A DNA stretch of 64,000 nt from Paragordius varius (lineage: Eukaryota; Nematomorpha). Below are positions 38,730-49,289 of the stretch, one piece after another; the stretch's first letter is position 1, and the number at the start of each line of letters is the position of its first letter. The stretch spans positions 6,386,001 through 6,450,000 of the forward strand of contig OZ176055.1 of the NCBI GenBank assembly GCA_964247055.1, given 5' to 3'. A model generated the notes under the pieces. That model was not told the origin of the DNA and ran no database searches. It saw only the letters and a list, made by a program, of their open reading frames with translations. The position numbers and the translations under genes are program-made.

Positions 38730-39352
38730 ATGCCGTTGCCTATTGCATATAATGAAACACATACATTAGTCAATGAATATATAGCTTACATTTTGAAAAA
38801 ACATGGATATTCTTACTCCTACGCCACCGATATTGAATTACGATCTCCCGATATTATAAATACTTTAACACATTTATCGGATGAATTCGAGGCAAGATAT
38901 CAAGATGTTTTTGAGGGACTTTGTTCGCAATTAAATATAATTAGTGTATCTACGGCTTATCCATCTTTTGTAGCAGTCGCTAAGGAATTATTTAAAGATG
39001 GTGAAATCAAGTGGGGACGGATTATAGCTTTATTTGTATTTTCTGGACAACTCTGCATTGAATGCATAAATAAGGGATTGCCAGAATTGATAAGGCCAAT
39101 AGCATTTTGGTTAAGTCAATTTATAGAAAATAATTTAGCATTTTGGATAGAAGAGAATGGCGGATGGGTAAATGTATTTTAATCGTAGATTGGATTTGTT
39201 AATTTTTACAAAGAATGTTCGAATCTTAAAACTGAAAATACATGGCCAACATTTACAAATTTTATCTGTGGAATAGCGACAGGTTCAACAAAATATTATT
39301 TTTAGGTGCGCTTGGAGCAATCACACTCAAAAATTGGTTCAAATCGGCTTAA
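38730..39352 (+). CDS. BCL2L: BCL-2-family apoptosis regulator (multi-BH, BH4-bearing)
   Basis: Exons 38730-39167, 39189-39282 and 39306-39352 give 192 residues, about the length of vertebrate BCL-xL/BCL-2. A BH4-like helix (THTLVNEYIAYILKKHGY, residues 11-28), BH3 (LTHLSDEFEARY, about 46-57), BH1 (ELFKDGEIKWGRIIALFVFS, about 86-105) and BH2 (WIEENGGWIGFVNFY, about 139-153) all match the family. A C-terminal hydrophobic anchor (FICGIATGALGAITL) precedes a short basic end. A BH4 and complete BH1/BH2 suggest a pro-survival protein on mitochondrial or ER membranes; that polarity is inferred. The Gly usual in BH3 before Asp-Glu is Ser here. Both introns are micro-introns (21 and 23 nt), and splicing them is needed to complete BH2 and the anchor. 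AATAAA lies at 39408. Confidence 0.92.
39168..39188 (+). other. BCL-2-like intron 1, 21-nt micro-intron
   Basis: GTAAATGT to AATCGTAG. Removal turns GGW followed by a premature stop into GGWIGFVNFY, the conserved end of BH2. Confidence 0.88.
39283..39305 (+). other. BCL-2-like intron 2, 23-nt micro-intron
   Basis: GTTCAACA to ATTTTTAG. Removal joins GIATG to ALGAITLKNW and produces the hydrophobic membrane anchor ending at TAA 39350-39352. Confidence 0.82.
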
Positions 39353-39990
39353 ATATTTTGAGAATGCATTTAACAGACATATATGATTTGGCAATATATA
39401 AATGAAAAATAAATCTATATCGTAATATATATATGTGCTTAAACCGAATCATTGAAAATAGGGCAGTGGTAATTAAACCATTACCCTTAACTGCCTTTTT
39501 ATTGCCCTGAAGGAGGTCAATTTTTTATATTGAATTAGTGCCTAGTTAGAAATACATAACTGATATATTTATCTCATTACGATATTTATTTTTGAATATC
39601 TAATAGAGGAAATCATTTTGTTTATTCTGGTATTCTAGTTTTACACCTTTTAAAATAAATTTATTTTATATATTCCTGACTCTTAAACAATGTCAGGATT
39701 ATAATAATTTGATAATGGCATCTATCGCTAAAAACGGAAATTATCCGTTGAAAATCGCTCTTTTAATAATTAATAGAAATAATTTTTTTGTAGTATTCAT
39801 ATATAAATTAATTGGTGTATATCAATATTTTACTTATGTTATTGTTAATTAATATTATTATCATTAAGTAAACTAAATGGCACAAGGGGTGGTTACAATT
39901 TATATGTGACCCACAAAAATCGCAGATTGATAATTATTTTAAATGCAATATGTATCAAATAGCTATGTAATATTTGTCGGTATTATATGG
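39353..39990. other. Intergenic, BCL-2-like gene to hAT element
   Basis: 3' flank of the BCL-2-like gene, with no other gene seen. Confidence 0.5.
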
Positions 39991-39998
39991 TGCATGCC

Positions 39999-42900
39999 TA
40001 AGGTGACCAGACGTCCCGCTTTTTCACACTTTGTCCCGCGTCCGCTACGTTTTTAAAATGTCCCGCTTTTTCACGATTATCTAAAAAAATTTTTTTTAAT
40101 ACAAATAAATTTTTTTTATCCGTTTAAATTTTTTATCATAAAATATATTTTAAATTATTCAATTTTAAATTAAAATTTTTTATTTTTTAATTAAAAATAT
40201 TTATTTTTTTTCGAATTTATATCATATGATTATACACTTTGCTTCCTACTACTACTGTCATCATTATCAAAAAGCCAAGTTAATACCACAAATCTCTAGA
40301 TTAAAAGACAATTTAAAACCACAAATCGGTAGCTTAAAGGACAAATTGATATCACAAATCGGTACCTTACACGTTTATTCCAGAAAATTAAGGTAATATA
40401 AAATTTATTATACTAATAATAGTTTAAAATATGAGCACAAAAAGAGGTTGTAAATTCAACGATAAATTAATGAAAGAATTTCCTTTTATCAAAACGAAGA
40501 ATAAATCATTTGTTAAATATTTTTTATGCCAGGGGGAAACCCTAGAACATGGCGGCAAGCATGATATTACAAAGCATATGTAAACACAGAAACATAAAGA
40601 AATATTTGGATATAGCGGCATCATCTTACAAAATGGGCGATTTTTATCGAAAAACCTCTTTTGGAGAGGAAGAAAAGAATTTGGCATTAGCCTAAGGCTT
40701 TTATCTTTTCACGCCGTTTATCAAAATCATTCCTTTAGATCTATGGATTGTACCTCACAAGTTATTCGCACGTTATTCCATAAAAAATATACATGCCGTA
40801 CAAAGGCTGAAGCCATTGTGTGCAATGTCCTTTCGCTACATGCATTTTCTGAAATAAAAAAAGATTTGCTGAAAATTAATTTTTTATCTCTCTACTCTGA
40901 TGCATCAGAAACAAAATTATTTCCTACTTTAATAAGATATTTGGATTCAGAAACCGGAGTAAATAAAAATTTAAAATTAATTTCTCCACCCAGTGAAAAT
41001 TCCGAAATAATATTTACTTCTATAATGCTTATTCTAGAAAAAAATAATTTAAAAGACAAAATTATCGCATATTGCGCTGACAACATCAATACGAACTCTG
41101 GTGGAAAAGCAAGGAGGGGAACAAAAAATATTTTTCATAAATTAACATATCTTAATTAAAACATTATTGGCGTCGGGTGTGCAGCGCATATAATACACAA
41201 CGCTATTCAAACAGCTGCTGATTTGTTACCCCTAGATGTGGAAAATGTAGTTGTTAAAATATATCCCTATTTTTATATATACACGGTACGCGTTGCTCTT
41301 AAGGAATTATGTGAAATGGAGAAGTTCAATATTACAAAATGTTTGGATTATTTTGTAAAACTCGTTGGTTAGCTCTTCTGCCAGCTATCGAAAGAATTTT
41401 AAAAATGTATGTCCTTTAAAATCATTTTTTTATCACAGGACAAATGTCCTACAACTTTAATTTTTGAAAGTGATTCTTCAAAAATATGGTTAGAATTCTT
41501 ATATAATCAAGCTTCTCCCTTCAAAATGTTATTAAATTTATAGAAGGTGACAAAATTTCGGCAATCGAAGTAGCCAATGTAATTAGTAACCTAAAATTCC
41601 AATGTCAAGAACGGTTAGAAAATAATTTTCTACCATTAATCATCCGCAATATAATAAATAATTTAGAAAAACAAGGCTTAATAAATCGCCAAGATATCCT
41701 GTACCATATTAAAATGTTTACAAAAAAGATTATTTGGAAGACTGGACGACACAATTCAATGAAATTGATCATTTTCATTGGATAACATTATAATCAGAAT
41801 TTAATTGGTGCGATGTTCAAAAATCATTTGATTATTTCTGTTCCCAAAAATCTCAAAAAGCAATCTGTCAGAAAATGATCTTTTTTCTGAAGAATCATTA
41901 GTTAAAAGATATATTAATATGAAAAAATTATGGACAAAATAAAAATATACAGTAGAAAAGAAATGGTTGGAAATATTTCATCATTTTGAAGCCAACTATA
42001 TTACATACAATAATATTTTAAAAATTGTGGAATTCGCACTATCTTTACCTGGAACCAACGCTGCTGCTGAGCACGTTTATTCCACAGTAAATCCGGTGTG
42101 GACATCGGAAAAATCAAATTTAAATGTTGAAACTTTAAAGGCCGTTTTATCTGTCAAATATAATTTGACAAATTCTTGTGAAGACTTCTACAATATTTTA
42201 AAAAATGATCACAATCTGCTAAAACGCATTCACTCAAACAAAAAATATACCAAAGAATAAAATAATTTCTTTAAAGTTTTTGCGTTAAAAAATAAACAAA
42301 ATTACTTAAAATATTGTATATGTCTTCATAATTTTTCAAATTATATTTGAACTGGAACATAACTTTTTTAAAAATGATTATTTTAACCATTTCTATCCTA
42401 CGTATTTTTTCCTGTTGTCCATAATATAAGTTCTCATTCAATATATTTATTTAATTGAGACTTCATAAAAAAGTGTCATTGTGCACCGTTTTATTCCAAA
42501 TAATCGTTTCTGTTTGTATAAAACATTTTTAAAAACTGGCTATTCATTGAGCATTGTTTTTCTAGATGCTTTATAATATTGCGATTAGCTAATGGTATAA
42601 AATTATTTTTTAACCTTTTTTGACTTGGAATTTTGACCTTTGTCCTGTGATAAAAAATAGGATTCTAGGAGATCACATTTTTATTAATATTTCAATCGCT
42701 GGCAAAAGAGATAACAACAGTTCTACAATATCCAAGCATTTTAAAATCTATATTTTCCCCATCCAGGGGTAACAAATCAGTAGCTGTTTGAATAGCGTTG
42801 TGTATCTGCCAATAATGTTTTGATTAAGATTATTCGCTAAATTGTTAAAAATATTTTTTGTGCCGCTTCTTGCATCACCCATCGCACTTTGTGATGATTT

Positions 42901-43147
42901 CGTCTTTATTATTTTTTTCTAGAATATTACAATCACTTCACCCTTTGTTCGTGCGATGTAAATTTATTGAATAAGGTACAAACAACCTGTAAGGTACAAA
43001 TTTTTTTTAAATTTATAATGTATTTGTGTTAAAAATAAATAAATATTACAATAAATTTTTTGTATAATTTTGGTTGTACCCCCCAATGACCCTCCCCCCC
43101 TTCTCAGATTTGTCCCGCTTTTTCCTTCAAAAAATCTGGTCACCTTA
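39999..43147 (+). mobile_element. hAT transposon, 3149 bp, with perfect 8-bp TSD
   Basis: TGCATGCC is duplicated exactly at 39991-39998 and 43148-43155. The inverted termini begin TAAGGTGACCAGA on the left and end TCTGGTCACCTTA on the right, both next to a CCCGCTTTTTC phrase (40015 and about 43115). The internal plus-strand transposase gene is decayed (see next entry). The exact TSD and recognisable ends indicate a moderately recent insertion. Confidence 0.9.
40431..42260 (+). pseudogene. Decayed hAT transposase
   Basis: ATG at 40431 opens a zinc-finger-like start (KYFLCQGETLEHGGKHDITKHM; Cys and His ligands visible), which meets a TAA at about 40579. The frame continues from 40743 with MDCTSQVIRTLFHKKYTC, LYSDASETK and IIAYCADNINTNSGG (catalytic-core region with Asp positions) to a stop at 41157. 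The C-terminal dimerisation region (41967-42260) is clear: FALSLPGTNAAAEHVYSTV, then LNVETLKAVLSVKYN. Several stops and frame changes separate these parts, so it cannot encode an active enzyme. It resembles the ZBED/ZMYM-style hAT group. Confidence 0.8.
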
Positions 43148-43155
43148 TGCATGCC

Positions 43156-44378
43156 GCAAACAAAAAATTTTTTTATGGCCCGTTAAATTTTTTGATGGTA
43201 TTAAATTCATCTCACAGCAATATTAGCAAATATCGCTTGTTTTGTCATTATGAATAATTTAACTTTAAAATGGGATGATTTTTCCACTCTCTTCGTAAAT
43301 TATGTATTAAAAGTTAATCAACAAATTTAAAGCGTTACACATTTCATTTTAATTTGCATATTTAGCACTTCGATTCCGATTGGGGTATCTAAATACCCCA
43401 GACTAAATTTGAGTTAGGATTTTTAGAAAACTACTGAAGGAAACGGTCCCAATTTTAATTTATGCTTCTATCCTAATAAAAGTTATATAAATATGCCAAA
43501 ATATCTAAATAAAATTTTGTTTTGAAAAAAAAGTTCCATGTCAAACTACTTCGACGCCATTTTTATTACAAAATTTTTGCAAAATATCGTCTCTATTTAA
43601 TTTTAAGAGTAAAATTAAAGATAATTTTTTATTTAAATTAAACATTGAGAGAAATGGAAAGTGGTTTATTTTGTATTATTTTTGAATTTTTCCATTGCAC
43701 ACATGTCATGTTGACTAAATGTTTACCTTTGGGTTGTTTTTTAAAATAGGTAATATCAAGTATTTTTAAACAAAAATATTCTGTATTACAGTTTATTAAA
43801 GTTAAAGTGCAAAATTTTGCCATGGTTATTCCTTGCATATTTTTTAAAGAATTCAATTAGGCCTATGGTATCCAACTACCCAAATTTGATTCGAAGGACT
43901 AAAATGAATGTGTTGTATCCAAGCGTTAAATTTGTCATTGCCTTTCCAAATTTAATGCTTCTAATTCGGACGATCAAACTGGTTTATTATTTTAGGTGGG
44001 ATTAGTAAATCGGGTTTCACAGGGCAGCGTCATTTTCGCTTTTAGATTATCTTTTTAGATTAGGATCTACAAAGTTACAAATATATTATAAATACGAATT
44101 TTACCAGAATTTGGAATGCAAAAATTGTGAGTCTAATTCCAATACGAGGGTTTTGCTGCCTGCCTGTTATAATAATAAAACGGCAGAATAAACTGGAGGT
44201 AATATTTAAAAAATTCTCATCTTTTAAAATATATTTACAATATGCGGGCCATAACGTATATTAATACCTAATACTTGGCTGTTAAAGCATATAAATATGT
44301 TAGTTTGAGTATCACATTAAAATGGCGATATCCTTGTCTTTTTTACATATTGGCACTAAATTTATACATAATATTGTG
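43156..44378. other. Intergenic between two hAT elements
   Basis: No gene, repeat or RNA recognised. Confidence 0.4.
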
Positions 44379-44385
44379 TTGTGAG

Positions 44386-44993
44386 TAGGGTTGTGCATTT
44401 GACTGCTTTTTCAAAAAAGTCCGGTCAGATCCGGTCATGACCACTATTTACTTAAGTAAGTATCATGCGATATTGGATTGTCAAAATAATGTTCGAATTA
44501 CACTTGCGTTATGTCATCTTTTTCTTGAAAGTTTATTTTACATTTTTTTAATATTTATTATTTAAAAATTTCGGTCAAATTTAATCATGAAATTTGTGTT
44601 CCAATGAATATTGCCATATTTTATGGCCAATCTTCAAAAACATAGCTTTTAATACTGGACACTTTCTTTCATCATAAAAATATCTAATTATAGGATGTTT
44701 TTCATTTTATTGGTTCACATATATGAAGTAATGCAGATTTTGCAAATGCTTGATTGTTTTGTTTTTTAAAATAATGCTTAAATGCTATAAATAAGCATAT
44801 TTAAATATTTAATTTTTATTTTTTAAAAACTATAATAATAAACAATAAAATCTTACTATTTTTTTTCTAAAAAATTTACGAGCAATTTTTCAAAAAACAG
44901 CTGTTTTTTAAAATGACCATGGTCGAAAAAAGTCACTGACCTGGTCATGACCCGGTCAATTGACCGGGTCATGATTTGGCCAGCACAACCCTA
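44386..44993. mobile_element. Small hAT-type element (608 bp) with subterminal palindrome
   Basis: Inverted termini TAGGGTTGTGC / GCACAACCCTA, flanked by TTGTGAG at 44379-44385 and 44994-45000. Inside the right end, TGACCCGGTCAATTGACCGG is a near-perfect palindrome made of GGTCATGACC-type units, and the left end has CCGGTCATGACC. No coding remnant. Confidence 0.75.
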
Positions 44994-45000
44994 TTGTGAG

Positions 45001-45109
45001 GCGCAATATGTACCGCTAATGTATCCAATATTTATATTTTTACAAAATCTCTGGCCAGAAAAATTAGAGAGCCCTATGCGGCCCGTGGGCCGCAATTTAA
45101 GTACCACTG
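45001..45109. mobile_element. Terminal fragment of another hAT-like element
   Basis: On the minus strand, CCAGTGGTACTTAAATTGC, followed by the GGCCCACGGGCCGC stretch, is the kind of end seen in many hAT elements. The opposite end was not found. Confidence 0.35.
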
Positions 45110-46558
45110 GAGTTAACCATTGCTTATATCATATTTACCCATATATTTACATCAGCACAAATTTAAATACACACATGCTTGTGCGTCCAAATGCAAGAAG
45201 TGAATGGATATGAGCTTCCGATACCATCGAACGCAACAATGGATTCTAGATATTTACATTGATTGGCAAGTTCCTAAAAATCATTTTAATTGCGATAATT
45301 TTTATTAGGGTTATCTAATGCAACGTATGTCCCCCATTTTTGGAATATGATAGCTGTGATTATTATCCAAAAATAGAGTTTCACACGCTATTTGACTTTT
45401 AATGCGATACTCTATATTTTTACCATTAATTTAAACATAGCTTTAATTGAAAGTCTTTATGCCAACACATCATCGACCGTAATATAGACAATGAATCCTA
45501 ATAATTTAAGAAACTTTTTGTTCGGTTTATGGAATGCGATCCGCGAAACCATTTGTAAACCGCTTTTTGGCTATTTAATGTAATTTTTTTAGTACGCAAC
45601 ATAAAATGGAATTATGTCTGTATTCAAATAAGGGGTTCCATCGTCTAGAATGAAATGTCCCTAATTATAATATCCTACTAATATACCCGTTTATACATCT
45701 GAATACATATAAAAATGGTTAAATCTTTTAAGCTGTCAAAGTTGATTTTATTATACGGTTTATTTTTGATATTAAAATTGTAATTTAATCTGTTTACTGT
45801 TTTCAACATATATGGTAAAATAATTATACGAAACACAATTAATTATATAATAATACAAATTTTTTTATCCAACTCAAACAAGTCTTGGATGGCCAAAAAA
45901 TGGTAATTTTGCTTTAAATATAACTTGAAATGTATTATTTGAAAAAACTATAATTAATATATTAATGAAATTTATTTTTAATATTATTCTTTTCGCCTCT
46001 CATATTTTCCAGGATTCGAGCTTAGAAGGTTTTCTACTAATTATCATAAAAAAATTTAATAACTTTACCCATATTTAAATATAATTAAATTTTTTTTCAA
46101 TAATACACAGTCGATCGTGAGGGGGCGTGCTTGCAATATTACTTTATGGTTGAATAGGCCAAGATTTTTGTTACAACATGAATTAGGAAAATTTTATTTT
46201 AACTTTTGAAAAATAATTTTAAACAGCTTGCATCACTAAGGATTTAACAACCGTCAGAACCACATAAGACTTTTAAAATTTATTTCAACACATTGCTATG
46301 CTTGATATTAAAATTATTTAAATTGTTATAGCTATATTTTCAAATATGTCAATTCTTTGAACCAATTTTTAGGAAAACATATGGCATTTAAATAAAAAAT
46401 GGTTATTTTTTATATTATTTATGAATGCCCCAATATACTCTAACCACTGATTTGATTGAAAGCAACTCTTGCCAAGATATAAGCATAACCCCAAATAAAA
46501 TTTTCAAATGAACAAATCCTCAAAAAATTAATTTTGTTGTACAATATTCGTTTTTAGT
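45110..46558. other. Intergenic; one possible signal-peptide exon
   Basis: The short frame at 45715-45783 (MVKSFKLSKLILLYGLFLIL) looks like a signal peptide and lies upstream of the alkaline phosphatase, which lacks its first exon. No donor in it restores the required phase convincingly, so the link is only a possibility. Nothing else seen. Confidence 0.25.
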
Positions 46559-48900
46559 AAAATAAAAATGGAAAGTGGTAGCTTTGTGTTTCCGGAAAAC
46601 CGGTAAACCCTATTCAAACCCAAACGTCGAAAAAATATAATCATTAATAAATGCCCCGACAGTAGCTTCGTCCTTTCTTTGAATTAGGCCCCCAGTTCGG
46701 GTCCACTCCGTGTGAAGAACGGGTTTTTTTGAAAACACAAGTCCACAAAAATCGTGTCTTTGAGATAATTTTTCGGAAAATGTGTTGGACCATTCGATCT
46801 CAAATATGAATTTTTTTACTTTTTTTCGATTGCGCCGAACATGGTCGGCTGGCTTTTTCAATTTAGGCCCTCTTTTTACCTGCTTCTCCCGTAAAATGCC
46901 ATATTTTTCAAAAAAAGTCCACAAAAATAATTTTTTAATCTATTTTTCTTCCAAGGTATGAGACCGTAAAAATTCAAAAAAGATTCCATGTATGCCCTGT
47001 TAGGCAAAAATTTTAGTCAAGCGTTTCTTTGATGATAGCGGCAGGGTAAGGAGATACCCGCCAAAAACTGACCCGTAATATCAAAATAACGTGCCTTTGG
47101 GGTTAAGAAAACCTATCAGGCCATATAAGTTCAATAGGTGCATATTACCCGTAACAAGGCAAAAATTTAGGTCGTGCGGTTTTTTAAAATTGCCCTTTAA
47201 TATGTATGCTATTTGGAAATAATTAATGACTTTCTAGCAATGTATGCTTATTCATACTGTATCATCTATATATTTATAAAAATGGAAAGTGGTGGCTTTG
47301 TGATCTGTTTCCGGAAAACCGGTATTTAAATCCAAATATCGCAAAAATATAATTATTAATGAATGCCCCGACAATAGCTTCGTTCTTTTTTGAATAAAAA
47401 AACGAGTTTTTTAAAAACACAAGTCCACAAAAATTGTGTCTTTGAGACAATTTTCTCGAAAATGTGGATTATTCGATTTCAAATATGATTTTTTTTAACT
47501 TATTTTCGATTGCTTCGAACATAGTCGGCTCACTTTTTTAATATTTTTCGCTTAAGGTATGAAACCGTAAAAATTATTATTTAGTAGCCATTCTTCCAAA
47601 ACTATTAAGAACGTATGGAATCAATCTCCGTAAGGCAAAAATTTTAATCAGGTGCCTTTTTTGTATCAGCCACTGGGGAGCTACCCGCCTAAAACTGCGC
47701 CACCATATCGAAATTGTGTTGTTTAGGAGTTAATTTTCAGAAAACCTATCAGGTCATATGAGTTCAATAGTTGCTGATATTACCCGTAACACAAAAATTT
47801 AAGTCGAGCGGTTTTTTAAATTAGCGGTTAAATAGGCCCTTTACGCCCTAAAGCTATCATTGAAGTATTATTTAGTTTTGAAGTCTTCCAAAAACTATTA
47901 AGAACATATGGATTAAATTATAATTTCAGGTATTCCCAAATAAAGGCAAAAAATATTATCGAACGCTTTTTATATTGGCCACGGGTACGGGGCTACCCGC
48001 GTAAAACTGCTTCACTATATCGTACAGCATGCTTTTTACGCCAATCAAAAAACCTATAAAACTATGTGAGTTCAATAAGGGCCTAAAATATTTATTACCC
48101 CTTAAAAAACAAATATTTTAGTATAGGGGGTATTTCAATGAGTCGCTAGAAAAAGTTTTGCGCCCTGAAAATTTCGCCGCCATAGAACAATTTTTAGTTT
48201 GGAACAATATTTCCAAGAACCTATAGGAACATATGGATATTATAATTCCAGATATTCCCCATATAAAGACAAAAATTTTGCCCGACGCTTTTTTATACCT
48301 GCCTCTGCGTAAGAAGTCACCCGCCAAAAACTGCGCCACTATAGAGAAATTGCGTTGTTTTGGAACTAATTTGAAGAAAACTTATGCATATGAGCTCATT
48401 TAAAGTTCGAAATATTATAAAAATTAAGGTCATGCCTTTTTTATTAGCCGTTAATTTGGGGTTTATATGCCCTAAAAATACGCCATCATATAACGATTAT
48501 TTAGTATTAAGGTATTTTTTCGAATAACTCATGAGATGATGGTCTCAAAGATGATTCCAAACATTTTCTCTATAAGGGCAAAGAATTTAACTCAGCGCTT
48601 TTTCCATATAGGTCTATGGGTAGGGTTCTACCGGTTCAAAACTGAAACGCTATATAAAAATGGCGTAGTTTTGGAGCCAATTTTAACTTACGAAGCCATG
48701 CGAGTTCAATAAAGGCTTTAAATATTACCCATAAAATGGTAAAAATTATAGTATAGCTATGTTTTCAGTTAGCCGTCAATTTGGGGCCTTTACACCAGTA
48801 AATATATTAGTATGAATTCACCGTTTTGAAAAACTTATAAGATCATAGCTATTAAATAATGTTTAAAAAATAATATTACCTTTATTTATTTGGCCCTTTC
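46559..48900. repeat. Old array of the Helitron-like repeat
   Basis: Diverged copies of the unit seen in the younger array: AAAAATGGAAAGTGG starts at about 46565 and 47279 (the second preceded by a full TCTATATATTTATA at 47265). The CGAAAAAATATAATCATTAAT and AAGTCCACAAAAAT blocks are also present. Further decayed units run to 48880, where the sequence matches the part just before the 3' end of the young array (compare 48790-48880 with 57835-57910). The hairpin and CTAG end are not visible here. Confidence 0.7.
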
Positions 48901-49289
48901 TTTTCTAAAATCTAATATTTATTTGGATATAATCAGGGCATAAAACCGGGGCCAAAATTCTTGCCGGTTTCAAAATGAATTTTGAAATAAGGTTTGTGTT
49001 TAAAAAATTGCCGATTTCTTTAAACTGGACCGGAAGAAAATTTGGTTCTGATAAAACTGATACCGTTTTCATTCTACAATAAGTCTTAAGTCGCGGTAAA
49101 AAAGTCTTAAGAGCTGATTTATTTTTTGTTGTCTTTTAAATAACCCCTTCAAATTCCAATGCAATGTATGTATTTAATTTACATAAAAATGTAATGTTTG
49201 TCAAAATTTAAGATCAATTTAACTCTAGCTGTGCTGTAAGTATTTCGCAATATAATTCTCAAATAATTTTAATTTTAATTATTTGTTAG

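Noticed and set aside
39168-39182. BCL-2-like protein ending at GGWVNVF (stop 39180-39182)
   Set aside because: These bases form the 5' part of a 21-nt intron; splicing restores conserved BH2 and a membrane anchor.
44947-45213. 88-residue plus-strand protein
   Set aside because: It spans the end of one hAT element and the terminal fragment of another; there is no domain and its sequence comes from palindromes.
45715-45783. First exon (signal peptide) of the alkaline phosphatase
   Set aside because: Attractive by position and hydrophobicity, but the only sensible donor leaves two bases while the next exon needs one. It was kept only as a remark.
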